NCBI GenBank assembly: GCA_009911505.1
Contig: QXXL01000036.1
Coordinates: 1-64,000 of the forward strand
Length of the DNA stretch: 64,000 nucleotides
Direction of reading: 5' to 3'
From: Lachnospiraceae bacterium
GTDB taxonomy: Bacteria; Bacillota; Clostridia; Lachnospirales; Lachnospiraceae
Of this stretch, positions 1 through 8,016 are shown in pieces (position 1 is the first letter of the stretch; each line of letters opens with the position of its first letter). The position numbers and the translations under genes are program-made. The notes beneath the pieces were generated by a model. That model searched no databases. It was not told the origin of the DNA and saw nothing but the letters and a program-made list of their open reading frames with translations.

Positions 1-1
1 G

Positions 2-346
2 ACAGTTGTAATGCTTTCCCACAAAAAACCTGACAGCGTAATCAACGTAAAAGTCGAGTTTGGCGAGGGTGAGGGCAAAGTGCCGCTTGATAATATTGCC
101 AAGAGAGCTGAAGCGTATAAGCCGAAAGAGCGGGTTACTTACAAAATGATTAAGGAGTACATAGAAGCGAAGTACGGCTTCAAAGTACATACCACATATA
201 TCGCAGAGGTAAAGCGGGAGTTAGGATTGCCGATGTATAATGCTCCGAATGCGGTAGAGGAATTGAAACAGCCGAGGAAGCATCCGACGGTGGAGAAAGC
301 GGAAGCGATAAAGGATGCGTTGAAGTATTTTGGAATTATTAAATGA
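2..346 (+). CDS. rlmD: 3' end of a 23S rRNA uracil-C5 methyltransferase gene (partial, copy 1)
   Basis: This is the last 114 codons of a RumA/RlmD-type 23S rRNA uracil-5-methyltransferase, cut by the window edge. The reading frame is open from base 2 and enters as TVVMLSHKKPD, which matches the usual HVETVV end of the catalytic domain. A basic C-terminal extension follows, which I remember from clostridial members. The same extension recurs at 4655-5014 and, truncated, at 18178-18288. Whether the complete gene lies upstream cannot be seen. If it does, this copy is the functional 3' end restored by an inserted element. The family assignment comes from recall of the C-terminal sequence and not from a visible catalytic motif. 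Confidence 0.6.
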   Translation, partial: TVVMLSHKKPDSVINVKVEFGEGEGKVPLDNIAKRAEAYKPKERVTYKMIKEYIEAKYGFKVHTTYIAEVKRELGLPMYNAPNAVEELKQPRKHPTVEKAEAIKDALKYFGIIK

Positions 347-371
347 AGCGATTATAAAAGAAGGTGATTTG

Positions 372-1682
372 ATGGGAAGAATAGCTGATTCAACAATTAA
401 AGGATTTATGTATCAGTTTAATTTGTCGTTGAATGAAATATTAAAATCAACAAATGAAGTTATAAAAATCGAAGGAATAATCGAAGATATTGATAAGATT
501 AATGGGGAACACATTACAGCTATCCAATGCAAGTATCATGGGGAAGCTGAAAAATTTCAATGGTCAAAGGTGAGTAAGCCTATATTGCAAATGTTAAAAA
601 CATATACAAATTCTGATGAAAGTAAAATATTATTTGTTTTGTATGCGTTTTTCCCATCTGAACAATTAGGAGAGAAAGCAGTTTCAAAAAATGAAATAAA
701 TGAGATGCTGAATACTAAAAATATGGAATATATATGTGATTATATTGCACATATAAAGAAAATAGAAAATCTAGAAATTGAGAGTCTAGTAAGCAAAGAG
801 AGAAAAACAAAAAAAGAGAAAGAAAAAATTAGGCAGTATTTCATTAGCAATGAGTTGGAAGTTTTGTGTGATATTGATGATTTCCTTAATAATAGATTTC
901 GTTTTGTTGTAGGGAGAGAATATTATGAATTGGTAGAAGAAAATAAAGCGTTATTATGCCAAAATGGTTTTTCTCATGATGATGTAAATGACATTGCTTT
1001 TCCAAATGCAATACAGAAAATAGCATCATTAAGTATTTTGAAAGAAGATGAAGATAGAAACATAACAAAAAAAGAATTGTTGGAAGAGTTAAAAGGTATA
1101 AGAAAAACAGCTATTTCAAGATGGACAAGAGAGTTATCAAATTATAAAGAACTCTTAACTAGCAGAAGGAAACAATTAGGGAAATGTTTGAATGTGAATT
1201 ATAGAAAGCGCTGCTTTGTTTTTGAACCTACGCAAATAGAAAATTTTGAACAAGAAATAGTACTGTTTATAAAAAATTATATTGATATATATTGTTGTAA
1301 GCCAAAGTTACATATTCCAGCGATTTTCTGTATATTAGGCTACGACAAAGGAAAAATGGATAGATTAATAAGCCGATTATATGAGAAGGGAATAGAAGCA
1401 GAAACAGGATACAGAGGTAGTATTTTTTATCCAGAAGCATTTATTAAAAACCCTGAAAGAAAGGTTAGTGAAAACTGGTTACAGTTTAAAATTAAGATTT
1501 GCTCTGATAATAAAGAATGTATTGAAGCTATAAATAGAAATAAACAGGATGACATTTTTCAAATAGCGGAGCATTTATCTGACGCATTTTCTACAAGAGA
1601 TGTTAATCGGGAAATTTTAGATGTAAATAGTTTTAGTCAAATAGAATACTTATTAAGAATGAAAGATGAGGTGGAGATATGA
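372..1682 (+). CDS. REase-like nuclease partner of a HerA ATPase (DUF4297/Cap4-like, putative)
   Basis: This predicted protein has 436 residues from the ATG at 372, which follows an AGAAGGTGAT ribosome site. The in-frame upstream ATG at 330 has no such site. The N-terminal 90 residues look like a PD-(D/E)xK nuclease fold of the DUF4297/Cap4 type: a GFMYQFNLSLNEIL opening, then an acidic IEGIIEDID strand, then AIQCKYH carrying the Q-x-K catalytic signature. The remaining 300 residues are lysine-rich and unassigned. Its TGA overlaps the ATG of the HerA-like gene (ATGA), so the two are probably translated together. DUF4297-HerA pairs are known anti-phage systems. The pairing here is seen in the sequence and the defence role is inferred. 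The gene is AT-rich compared with most of the window. Confidence 0.6.
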   Translation: MGRIADSTIKGFMYQFNLSLNEILKSTNEVIKIEGIIEDIDKINGEHITAIQCKYHGEAEKFQWSKVSKPILQMLKTYTNSDESKILFVLYAFFPSEQLGEKAVSKNEINEMLNTKNMEYICDYIAHIKKIENLEIESLVSKERKTKKEKEKIRQYFISNELEVLCDIDDFLNNRFRFVVGREYYELVEENKALLCQNGFSHDDVNDIAFPNAIQKIASLSILKEDEDRNITKKELLEELKGIRKTAISRWTRELSNYKELLTSRRKQLGKCLNVNYRKRCFVFEPTQIENFEQEIVLFIKNYIDIYCCKPKLHIPAIFCILGYDKGKMDRLISRLYEKGIEAETGYRGSIFYPEAFIKNPERKVSENWLQFKIKICSDNKECIEAINRNKQDDIFQIAEHLSDAFSTRDVNREILDVNSFSQIEYLLRMKDEVEI

Positions 1683-3444
1683 TTGGGAAAGTATCAGAAA
1701 GTTCTGCATTAGAAATTACGACACGCATGGAGTTTGAAGACTTTGAAAAGAATAAAGATAATTTGAAAATAGGAAAATACCTTCAAATTTCTATTGGAAA
1801 TCATGAGTCTTTGATTGCTTCTATAAAAGGAATTAAAGCTATTGCAGATAATGATAATAAAGAAAAATATATAATGACAGCGGAACCGATAGGAATAATT
1901 GATGATAATGGTTTTTCACCGGGTAGTACATTATTACCGTCACCAACAGAACTTGTTGATATTGCAGGACAAGATATATTGGATAAAATATTTCAAGACA
2001 ACAAAAAATATTCTTTTCCGTTAGGTTATTTGGTTCAAAATAAGGAAGTTCAATTGAATATTGATGGAAATACTTTTTTTAGTAAACATATAGGCGTCGT
2101 TGGATCCACAGGCTCTGGTAAGTCGTGTACGGTTGCAAAAATTTTGCAGGAAGTAGTGGGAATACAAGAAGCAGGTAATGTAAATATTATGCGGCAGAAA
2201 AATGCACATATTATAATTTTTGATATTCATTCAGAATATAAATCTGCGTTTACGTTAGCAGATGAACAAAAATTGTCACTGAATTATTTAGATGTAGAAA
2301 AATTAAAATTGCCATATTGGTTAATGAACAGTGAAGAATTAGAGTCTATTTTTATAGAAAGTAATGAATCAAATTCACATAATCAAATTTCACAGTTCAG
2401 ACGAGCAGTAATTCTGAATAAAGAAAAATATAATCCATTATTATCGAAAGTCACATATGATACTCCTGTCTATTTTAGCATAGAAGAAGTGTACAATTAC
2501 ATCAGCAACATGAATGATGAGGTTATTAGTAAGGTCGCCAACGAAGAACAGGTTCCGAAGATAATTAATGATAATGGAGAAATAGAGGTAATTAAAGATA
2601 AAAGACCTATTTTCAGAAAAAACAAAAATTTATTCCAGTATCACAAACAAAGGATACAAAGGCATCAGGTGGACCGTTTAATGGAGAATTTAATAGGTTT
2701 ATTTCCAGATTAGATAATAAGATTAATGACCGAAGATTAGAGTTTTTAATGAAACCACAAAAAGAGAATGGGGATGATTATACATCCGATGATTTTGATG
2801 AAATATTAAAACAATTTTTAGGAAATAAAGCAAATGTTAGTATTATTGATTTGAGTGGGGTACCATTTGAGGTATTATCTATTACAATTAGTTTGATTTC
2901 ACGTATTATTTTTGATTTTTGTTTTCATTTTTCAAAACTGAAACATGAGAGAAATGAAGTAAATGATGTTCCATTTATGATTGTATGTGAAGAAGCACAT
3001 AATTATGTGCCTAGAAGTGGAAGTGTTGACTATGCTGCATCTAAAAAGTCTATTGAACGTATTGCCAAGGAAGGAAGAAAATACGGAATCAGCTTGATGG
3101 TGGTTAGTCAAAGACCTAGTGAAGTATCTGATACAATTTTTGCACAATGTAATAATTTTATAGCTTTACGACTTACCAATACATCAGATCAGTCTTATAT
3201 AAAGAGTTTGTTACCCAATAATACTAGTGCAGTTGCTGATATTCTACCTACATTACAACCAGGACAATGCCTTATGGTGGGAGATGCCAGCCCAATACCA
3301 GCGATTGTTCAATTAGAGAAACCTAATCCAGAACCTCAATCGAAAAATGTTGATGTTTATGATGTTTGGAAAGAAGATTGGAAAGAAATTGATAAGAATG
3401 AACCAATCACATTATACGATGTTTTGAAAAGGTGGAGAAAATAA
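1679..3444 (+). pseudogene. HerA-like hexameric DNA translocase ATPase, one frameshift
   Basis: HerA/FtsK-superfamily ATPase (DUF87 type), about 587 residues when read across one frameshift. Reading frame 1679-2713 carries the N-terminal barrel region, the Walker A motif GSTGSGKS (residues 142-149) and an IIIFDIHSEY strand. The frame starting before 2749 carries the second half, with the Walker B-like FMIVCEEAHNYVP and the sensor-like LMVVSQRPSE. Frame 1 stays open upstream of 2749 back to about 2610 and matches what the protein should contain there, so the break lies in the A-rich stretch near 2611-2628. It could be a true mutation, slippage or a sequence error. HerA proteins thread DNA into a partner nuclease, here most likely the gene just upstream. 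Confidence 0.75.
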
Positions 3445-3511
3445 AAATATTGAGCAAGTTTGTAGTGGGTAATAATGATAGGAAGTGAAACAGGATATGG
3501 AGGTGAATATA

Positions 3512-4528
3512 ATGGCGAAAAAAACAGAGATAGTTATGGAGGGATATATTGATGTTTTGGAAAAAATAAAAGAGAGAATTACGCAAGCACAGTATCAGGT
3601 AATGACAAATGCAAATGTTGAACGAAATTTCTTGTTTTGGAACATAGGAAATGTACTTCTCCAATATAGTCAATGGGGGAATAAATTTGTTGAAACATTA
3701 TCAAAAGATTTGAGAATGACTTATCCTAGTAGAGAAGGATATTCTGTTAGAAATCTTAACTATATGAAACAATTTGCACGTCGAATACCATCTGAAGAAA
3801 TTTTGCATCAGGGTGGTGCAAAAATTAGTTGGCGCGCAATAAAATTGCTGATAGATAAGACGGATAATTTAGAAGAACATATGTGGTATACACAGCAATG
3901 TCTGGAAAATGGATGGTCTAGTACAGTGCTGTCACATCAGATAGAAAGTGGGCTGTATTACAGACAGGCATTAGCAGATAAAACAACAAATTTTAAGGAA
4001 CAATTAGCTAATCCATTCAGTGAGCAAGCAGAAGAAATTATTAAAGATCCATATATTTTTGACTTTATACCGAATGTGAAAAAATTAAGAGAGATTGAGC
4101 TAGAAGATGCCCTTGTCCAACAAATAACAAAATTGCTGTTGGAATTTGGGTCAGGTTTTGCCTTTATGGGACGCCAGTATCCAATTCAAGTTGGAAAAAG
4201 AGAATTTTTCATTGACTTATTATTTTATAATGTGAAATTGCATTGCTATTTTGTAGTAGAATTAAAAACAGTGGAATTTGAACCAGAGTTTGCAGGAAAG
4301 CTATCCTTTTATTTATCAGCAGTTGATGGAGAATTGAAATCGTCGAATGACAATCCTACAATTGGATTGTTGCTGTGTAAGGGTAAAGATAAAATGGTAG
4401 CTGAATATGCTTTGAAAGATGTAAACAAACCAATGGGAGTAAGTGAATACAAACTTTCCAATCATGTTTCAGAGGAATTACAGGACAAGTTGCCATCGAT
4501 TGAAGATATTGAAAAAAGACTCAATTGA
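3512..4528 (+). CDS. YhcG/DUF1016-family PD-(D/E)xK nuclease
   Basis: This 338-residue protein starts at the ATG at 3512, seven bases after GGAGGTG; an upstream in-frame ATG at 3485 lacks a ribosome site. The N-terminal half is the helical DUF1016 region with the phrase YSVRNLNYMKQFA. The C-terminal half is the PDDEXK domain: REFFIDLLFYN, then YFVVELKTVEFEPEFAGKL with the E-x-K pair, then a YLSAVDGELKSSNDNPTIG region. This family is common in defence and mobile islands, often near restriction systems. It lies 67 bases after the HerA-like gene on the same strand, so co-expression is plausible. A 27-base sequence within it is repeated across its stop codon. Confidence 0.85.
   Translation: MAKKTEIVMEGYIDVLEKIKERITQAQYQVMTNANVERNFLFWNIGNVLLQYSQWGNKFVETLSKDLRMTYPSREGYSVRNLNYMKQFARRIPSEEILHQGGAKISWRAIKLLIDKTDNLEEHMWYTQQCLENGWSSTVLSHQIESGLYYRQALADKTTNFKEQLANPFSEQAEEIIKDPYIFDFIPNVKKLREIELEDALVQQITKLLLEFGSGFAFMGRQYPIQVGKREFFIDLLFYNVKLHCYFVVELKTVEFEPEFAGKLSFYLSAVDGELKSSNDNPTIGLLLCKGKDKMVAEYALKDVNKPMGVSEYKLSNHVSEELQDKLPSIEDIEKRLN
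3797..3823 (+). repeat. 27-nt hairpin-forming repeat, copy 1 (inside yhcG-like gene)
   Basis: An exact 27-base match to 4527-4553. Its core is an inverted repeat: TTTTGCATCA at 3801-3810, GGG loop, TGGTGCAAAA at 3814-3823, with one G-T wobble. Here it encodes the ILHQGGAK stretch of the YhcG-like nuclease. Confidence 0.9.
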
Positions 4529-4553
4529 AATTTTGCATCAGGGTGGTGCAAAA
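4527..4553 (+). repeat. 27-nt hairpin-forming repeat, copy 2 (at the yhcG stop codon)
   Basis: An identical second copy of the 3797-3823 repeat, beginning inside the stop codon of the nuclease gene. It can fold into a 10-bp stem with a GGG loop but has no following T-run, so it is not an ordinary terminator. It may mark a short duplication or a recombination scar. The 100 bases between it and the next rlmD fragment hold nothing else I recognise. Confidence 0.85.
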
Positions 4554-4654
4554 TTGATGGAGCTTATATTATGTGGGAAAAAGGATGCACGAACGGTATT
4601 CGTATTGTAAAAAATTGCTCATATTTCCCATGATTTTGTGGGGATATGTTCTAA

Positions 4655-5014
4655 TTTGGTACTCATGTCGAGACTATTGTATGTTTGTCCCACAAATCAC
4701 CAGATAGTGTTATTAATGTAAAAGTGGAATTTGGAGAAGGCGAGGGAAAAGTACCCTTAGATACAATAGCAGAGCGGTCAAAGAAGTATCAGCCGAAACC
4801 GAAAATTACATATAAAATGATACAGGAGTATGTTAAGAAGAAATATGGATTTAAAGTACATACTGCGTATATTGCAGAGGTGAAAAGGTCTTTGGGATTA
4901 ACAATGTATGGTGCTCCTAATGCGGTAGAAGAATTAAAACATCCGAGGAAGCGTCCACCGAAAGAGAAGGTAGAAGCGATAACGGATGCACTTAGATATT
5001 TTGAGGTAATTTAA
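4655..5014 (+). pseudogene. rlmD: rlmD 3'-end remnant (copy 2)
   Basis: An open frame from just after a TAA at 4652-4654 to the stop at 5012-5014. It begins FGTHVETIVCLSHKSPD and continues through the same C-terminal extension as copy 1. It has no plausible start and no catalytic domain, so it is a displaced gene end and not a gene. It is more AT-rich and more diverged than copies 1 and 3, which are close to each other in DNA sequence, so it probably arrived from a different donor. The pattern fits a chromosomal 3' end pushed downstream when an element inserted and supplied a new one. Confidence 0.75.
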
Positions 5015-5289
5015 TGGATGAAAGGATTTATCAGAGTGCAGAGCATATAGTTGGGATACATCAAAAAGCCTATGAGGTTTATTTGCCATTGGTTGAAGAT
5101 GTGTGTAGCAGAACCGTGTCAGAGGCTGAATTATCACATTTGCTTGATTATCTGCTGGACTTTGCATGTGACGAAAAAATATTGGGGTTGTATAAGAAAG
5201 TGTGTAGAAAATTTTTATATGTATATCCGAGGTGCATCAAATTTTATATTGAAGCGTATCGGGAAATGTGGGAGGATGAAAACAAATGA
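5014..5289 (+). CDS. small hypothetical protein next to the rlmD remnant
   Basis: A predicted 91-residue protein whose ATG overlaps the stop of the rlmD remnant (TAATG). It is acidic and probably helical, with paired cysteines in VCSRTVSEAE and FACDEK regions. I recognise no family. The overlap suggests translational coupling to a full-length rlmD in the donor genome. An alternative frame (5051-5311) also stays open and cannot be excluded, though its composition is less protein-like. Confidence 0.35.
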   Translation: MDERIYQSAEHIVGIHQKAYEVYLPLVEDVCSRTVSEAELSHLLDYLLDFACDEKILGLYKKVCRKFLYVYPRCIKFYIEAYREMWEDENK

Positions 5290-5316
5290 CTATTCGGCGG
5301 AATATATCTAAGATAA

Positions 5317-5856
5317 GTGACAGTTACAATGCTTGAGAAAGTTTGTGATAATATTACAGGAGAAGCAATGGGAAAAATAATTAAGGATACAATTCATGCG
5401 AATGGGATAGATATTGGTATTTATACACAGGATTTTGAAAATGAATTTATTTCATTGACGGATATTGCCCGATATAAGAGCGATGATCCAACGGCGGTTA
5501 TTCAAAACTGGATGAGAAATCGGGATGTTATAGAATTTTTGGGATTATGGGAAAGACTTCATAATCCAGATTTTAAACCCCTCGAATTCGAGGGGTTTAG
5601 AAAACAGGCAGGGGCAAATGCATTTACAATGTCACCAAAGAAGTGGATAGAAGCAACGGACGCTATTGGTATTGTTTCAAAGTCGGGACGTTATGGTGGT
5701 ACGTATGCCCATAGTGATATTGCTATGTCTTTTGCAACTTGGATTTCTCCTGAATTTCAGTTATATATTATGAAGGATTACAGGAGATTAAAGACGGATG
5801 AGAATAGTCGGTTATCTCTAAATTGGAACTTAAACAGGGAAAAAGCCTGTTATTAG
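5317..5856 (+). pseudogene. KilA-N domain protein, C-terminally truncated
   Basis: Phage-type KilA-N DNA-binding protein. Visible family phrases are FISLTDIARYKSDDP, IQNWMRNRDVIEFLGLWE, FTMSPKKWIEATDAIGI and GRYGGTYAHSDIAMSFATWISPEFQLYI (residues 43-151). Family members usually run to 260-300 residues. Here homology stops at about residue 175 (DENSRLSLNWNLNRE), followed by a short nonsense tail to the stop. The GTG start at 5317 lies in a 16-base sequence resembling the rlmD attachment region; the ATG at 5329 is an alternative start. The function is unknown but such genes travel on phages and islands. The 3' junction at about 5843 also ends the oppositely oriented next gene. Confidence 0.75.
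5319..5334 (+). repeat. 16-nt match to the rlmD 3' attachment region
   Basis: GACAGTTACAATGCTT here matches GACAGTTGTAATGCTT at bases 1-16 in 14 of 16 positions, and GACGGTTGTAATGCTT at 18189-18204. It may be a recombination core left by an insertion, though the match is short. Confidence 0.35.
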
Positions 5857-6156
5857 TCCATGAGAACCCTTTTTATCCTTGATTGTGTAAAAGAAATGGT
5901 CTCCAAAATTGATAAGTCCCCATATCAATATAGCCACACCAAAACAAATCATATTTTTGTTGAATATATAAATGAATACTGTCAACAGTAGCATAGGATA
6001 ATAGATAAAAATATTATTTGTCATCCAATGTCCATGTGTCATATGATAGGGCAGCCATTTATGTTCATACATCCATTTAGGGAAATCTCCAACTGCTTCC
6101 TCAAATAAATGAAATGGTATGTAGATAATAAGGTTTAATAAGATAAAGCTAATCAT
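5830..6156 (-). CDS. HXXEE-family membrane protein, 3' end altered
   Basis: A predicted 108-residue membrane protein. The start is taken as the ATG at 6156, nine bases after GGGGAGG and overlapping the stop of the upstream padR remnant. It has the HXXEE signature as HLFEEAVGDFPKWMYEHKWLPYH near residue 17, and three hydrophobic segments. The last eight residues are read from DNA belonging to the truncated KilA-N gene, so the native C-terminus was lost at the junction near 5858. In this family such proteins commonly sit beside a PadR regulator, as here. The biochemical role is unknown. Confidence 0.65.
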   Translation of the reverse strand: MISFILLNLIIYIPFHLFEEAVGDFPKWMYEHKWLPYHMTHGHWMTNNIFIYYPMLLLTVFIYIFNKNMICFGVAILIWGLINFGDHFFYTIKDKKGSHGLITGFFPV

Positions 6157-6688
6157 GTTTTTCATCCTCCCCGTTAATTTTCTGTTCAAAAATCTTTTCC
6201 CATTTTTCTAATGTTTCTAAAAGCATATATTGTTGTTCCAATATCATTTGTCCTAATAAAGTCATTTCCTTTTGCATTGACATTTGTTCTTGTATTTGGT
6301 TTTTGGTTTTACAAATGCTGTTCTATATATTGTTCATACATTCTTTGAAATCTGTATCATCAAGCAATGACATATTTACAATAACGGCGTTGAAATCTAA
6401 CAATATTCTGGTTTCACTTACCGAAAATTCAGACATCAATTCAAGAAACTTTGTTTTCCCACTTGATGTGAGTGTATATACTGTTTTTTCGGGCATATTT
6501 CCACTCTTCTTTGTTTCACTAAGGACAAATCCTTTCTTTTCATATTGGATAACTTTTTTGTATACTGTAAAAGAACCTATTTTTACCCATCTGGCTAAAT
6601 GCCTGTCCTCAATTTGTTTTTGTAATTCGTATGCACTTTTGGGGCTTTGATAGAGTGAGCCTAAAATTATTAAATCAATTGTTGACAT
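6149..6688 (-). pseudogene. PadR-family transcriptional regulator with an in-frame stop
   Basis: PadR winged-helix repressor. The first 121 residues carry the family opening STIDLIILGSLYQSPKSAYEL and a TVYKKVIQYEKKGFV recognition region. A TAG at 6323-6325 interrupts the frame, and the same frame then continues for 57 codons, including the dimerising coiled coil (QKEMTLLGQMILEQQYMLLE), to a stop at 6149. Together the two parts give the usual PadR size of about 178 residues. The truncated product keeps the DNA-binding domain but not the dimer helix. The gene overlaps and precedes the HXXEE membrane protein, which it probably controlled. A sequence error at the TAG cannot be excluded. Confidence 0.75.
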
Positions 6689-6830
6689 ATATTTTCTCCT
6701 TTCAATACTGTATAATGCAGTGTTGTATAATACAGTATTGAAAAATAAATGTCAAGATTCGTTATCTACCATAAATGGGATTTGCATTAAAATCTATATA
6801 AAACAAAGCAGAACCAACAACTGTGATTTC

Positions 6831-7031
6831 TCACAAATTCATCGGCTCTGCATCTAAAGTGTCTGGCTCTGTGATGGGTGTTATCTGCAAATTCTTTACT
6901 ATAATCAATGTTTCCTGCTTGCACTTCGGGCAGTAGAGGGGATAGTTTTTTAACACTGTATCTTCTCTAATTCTGTCACAGGTCTTATTTCCACAAACAG
7001 GGCAGCGTATCCATTTCGTTTTTTCGTTCAT
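6831..7031 (-). CDS. cysteine-rich KTR-domain protein
   Basis: A 66-residue zinc-ribbon-like protein with two CxxC pairs, RCPVCGNKT and YCPKCKQET. This matches the cysteine-rich KTR family found in conjugative elements of gut clostridia. It ends ITEPDTLDAEPM, a tail nearly shared with the second copy at 22116. It follows the FMN-binding gene by three bases, so it is probably in the same transcript. The function is unknown; nucleic-acid binding is possible. Confidence 0.75.
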   Translation of the reverse strand: MNEKTKWIRCPVCGNKTCDRIREDTVLKNYPLYCPKCKQETLIIVKNLQITPITEPDTLDAEPMNL

Positions 7032-7034
7032 ATC

Positions 7035-7439
7035 TTACAGTCCTCCTTTGAGCGCATTTTCAACAGCCTTTTTTATGACAGTGCTTGAATTCGTTGCGCC
7101 AGAGACTGCATCAACATCTATTTTCTGTTCCTCAATTATTTTCTCTATAACTTTTTCTGCGGCTTTTCCACGTTCATGCCTATGCTCCAAAATATTAATA
7201 CTTACAATTTCCCCATCTTCTACAGTTACTTCCACTTTGGCATATATAAAATTCACATCATATTCTCCGATATAATTTCCATCGGAAACATCAGCAATAT
7301 CTATTTCATCAAATGTAGTTTCCCCTATGGCTCGTTTATAATCAGCAACGTTCTTTAAGTAAACCGCTCCACAAATTAGACCAATAAGTAAAAAAAGTAA
7401 AATGATAACTGAAATTATTTTCTTTTTAGATATTCTCAT
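7035..7439 (-). CDS. membrane-anchored FMN-binding domain protein
   Basis: A 134-residue protein starting at the ATG at 7439, after GAGAGGTG. It has one N-terminal membrane segment (residues 7-27) and then an extracytoplasmic FMN-binding domain as in RnfG/NqrC and their small relatives. The motif DAVSGATNSS near residue 110 is the expected site of covalent flavin attachment through a Thr or Ser. It overlaps the end of the flavodoxin-like reductase gene, which suggests a small redox operon under the TetR gene upstream. A homologue lies at 14811. Confidence 0.8.
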   Translation of the reverse strand: MRISKKKIISVIILLFLLIGLICGAVYLKNVADYKRAIGETTFDEIDIADVSDGNYIGEYDVNFIYAKVEVTVEDGEIVSINILEHRHERGKAAEKVIEKIIEEQKIDVDAVSGATNSSTVIKKAVENALKGGL

Positions 7440-8011
7440 TTCAAACACCTCTCAATCTTTCTGACTATGTGCTCTGGAAGTTCCTTTTTAGAAGATGCAC
7501 CTGCATAAACCACTTTGCCTATTGGTTTCATGCCTGCAGTCTTAAAAAATTCGTCCATATTCCGTATTGCCCCCCTACTTTGTCCAAATATCCATGAAAA
7601 TGGGAAAGGAGTATTGCAGGAAGTCAAAACCATATATTTTTTCCCTTTCAGACGTGGTTTGGGGAAAGTACTTGTTTCTTCCATAGCTGTTCCTAATAAT
7701 CGGTCAAATAAGTTTTTAACAGGGGCAGGGACATTCGCCCAATAAACAGGAGCCGCAAGAAAGACTATTTGACATTCACGCAAAAGGCTGGCGATTTCCT
7801 GTATATCATCTTTTTGCGTACAGACTTTCGTGTCTATACAGTTACGGCACCCTATGCAGAATGAGAGATTTTTTTCATACAGATTTATTTTAGTCACCAT
7901 ATAGCCTTTCTCCTCTGCTCTGCGGATTGCAATATCCATCATAGATGCCGTCTTTCCGTTTCTATGAGGGCTGCCTAAAATTGCAAGCACCAATTTCTTA
8001 TTCGTGGTCAT
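7436..8011 (-). CDS. flavodoxin-fold NAD(P)H-dependent FMN reductase
   Basis: A 191-residue protein starting at the ATG at 8011, preceded by AAAAGGAG. The Rossmann-like flavodoxin fold opens LVLAILGSPHRNGKTA, the phosphate-binding loop for FMN. CIGCRNCIDTKVCTQKDD near residue 50 holds the four-cysteine cluster of iron-sulfur flavoproteins. FLAAPVYWANVPAPVKNLFDR is the classic NADPH-dependent FMN reductase core. It probably passes electrons to the flavin or to the downstream membrane FMN-binding protein. It overlaps the end of tetR, so the three or four genes form one operon. Confidence 0.85.
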   Translation of the reverse strand: MTTNKKLVLAILGSPHRNGKTASMMDIAIRRAEEKGYMVTKINLYEKNLSFCIGCRNCIDTKVCTQKDDIQEIASLLRECQIVFLAAPVYWANVPAPVKNLFDRLLGTAMEETSTFPKPRLKGKKYMVLTSCNTPFPFSWIFGQSRGAIRNMDEFFKTAGMKPIGKVVYAGASSKKELPEHIVRKIERCLK

Positions 8012-8016
8012 TTCAC

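Noticed and set aside
5317-5856. Calling the region a prophage because of KilA-N
   Set aside because: No capsid, terminase, portal or lysis genes are present. KilA-N genes also occur on islands.
6303-6650. A 115-codon plus-strand frame over padR
   Set aside because: It is the complement of the PadR gene, is hydrophobic by chance and has no ribosome site.
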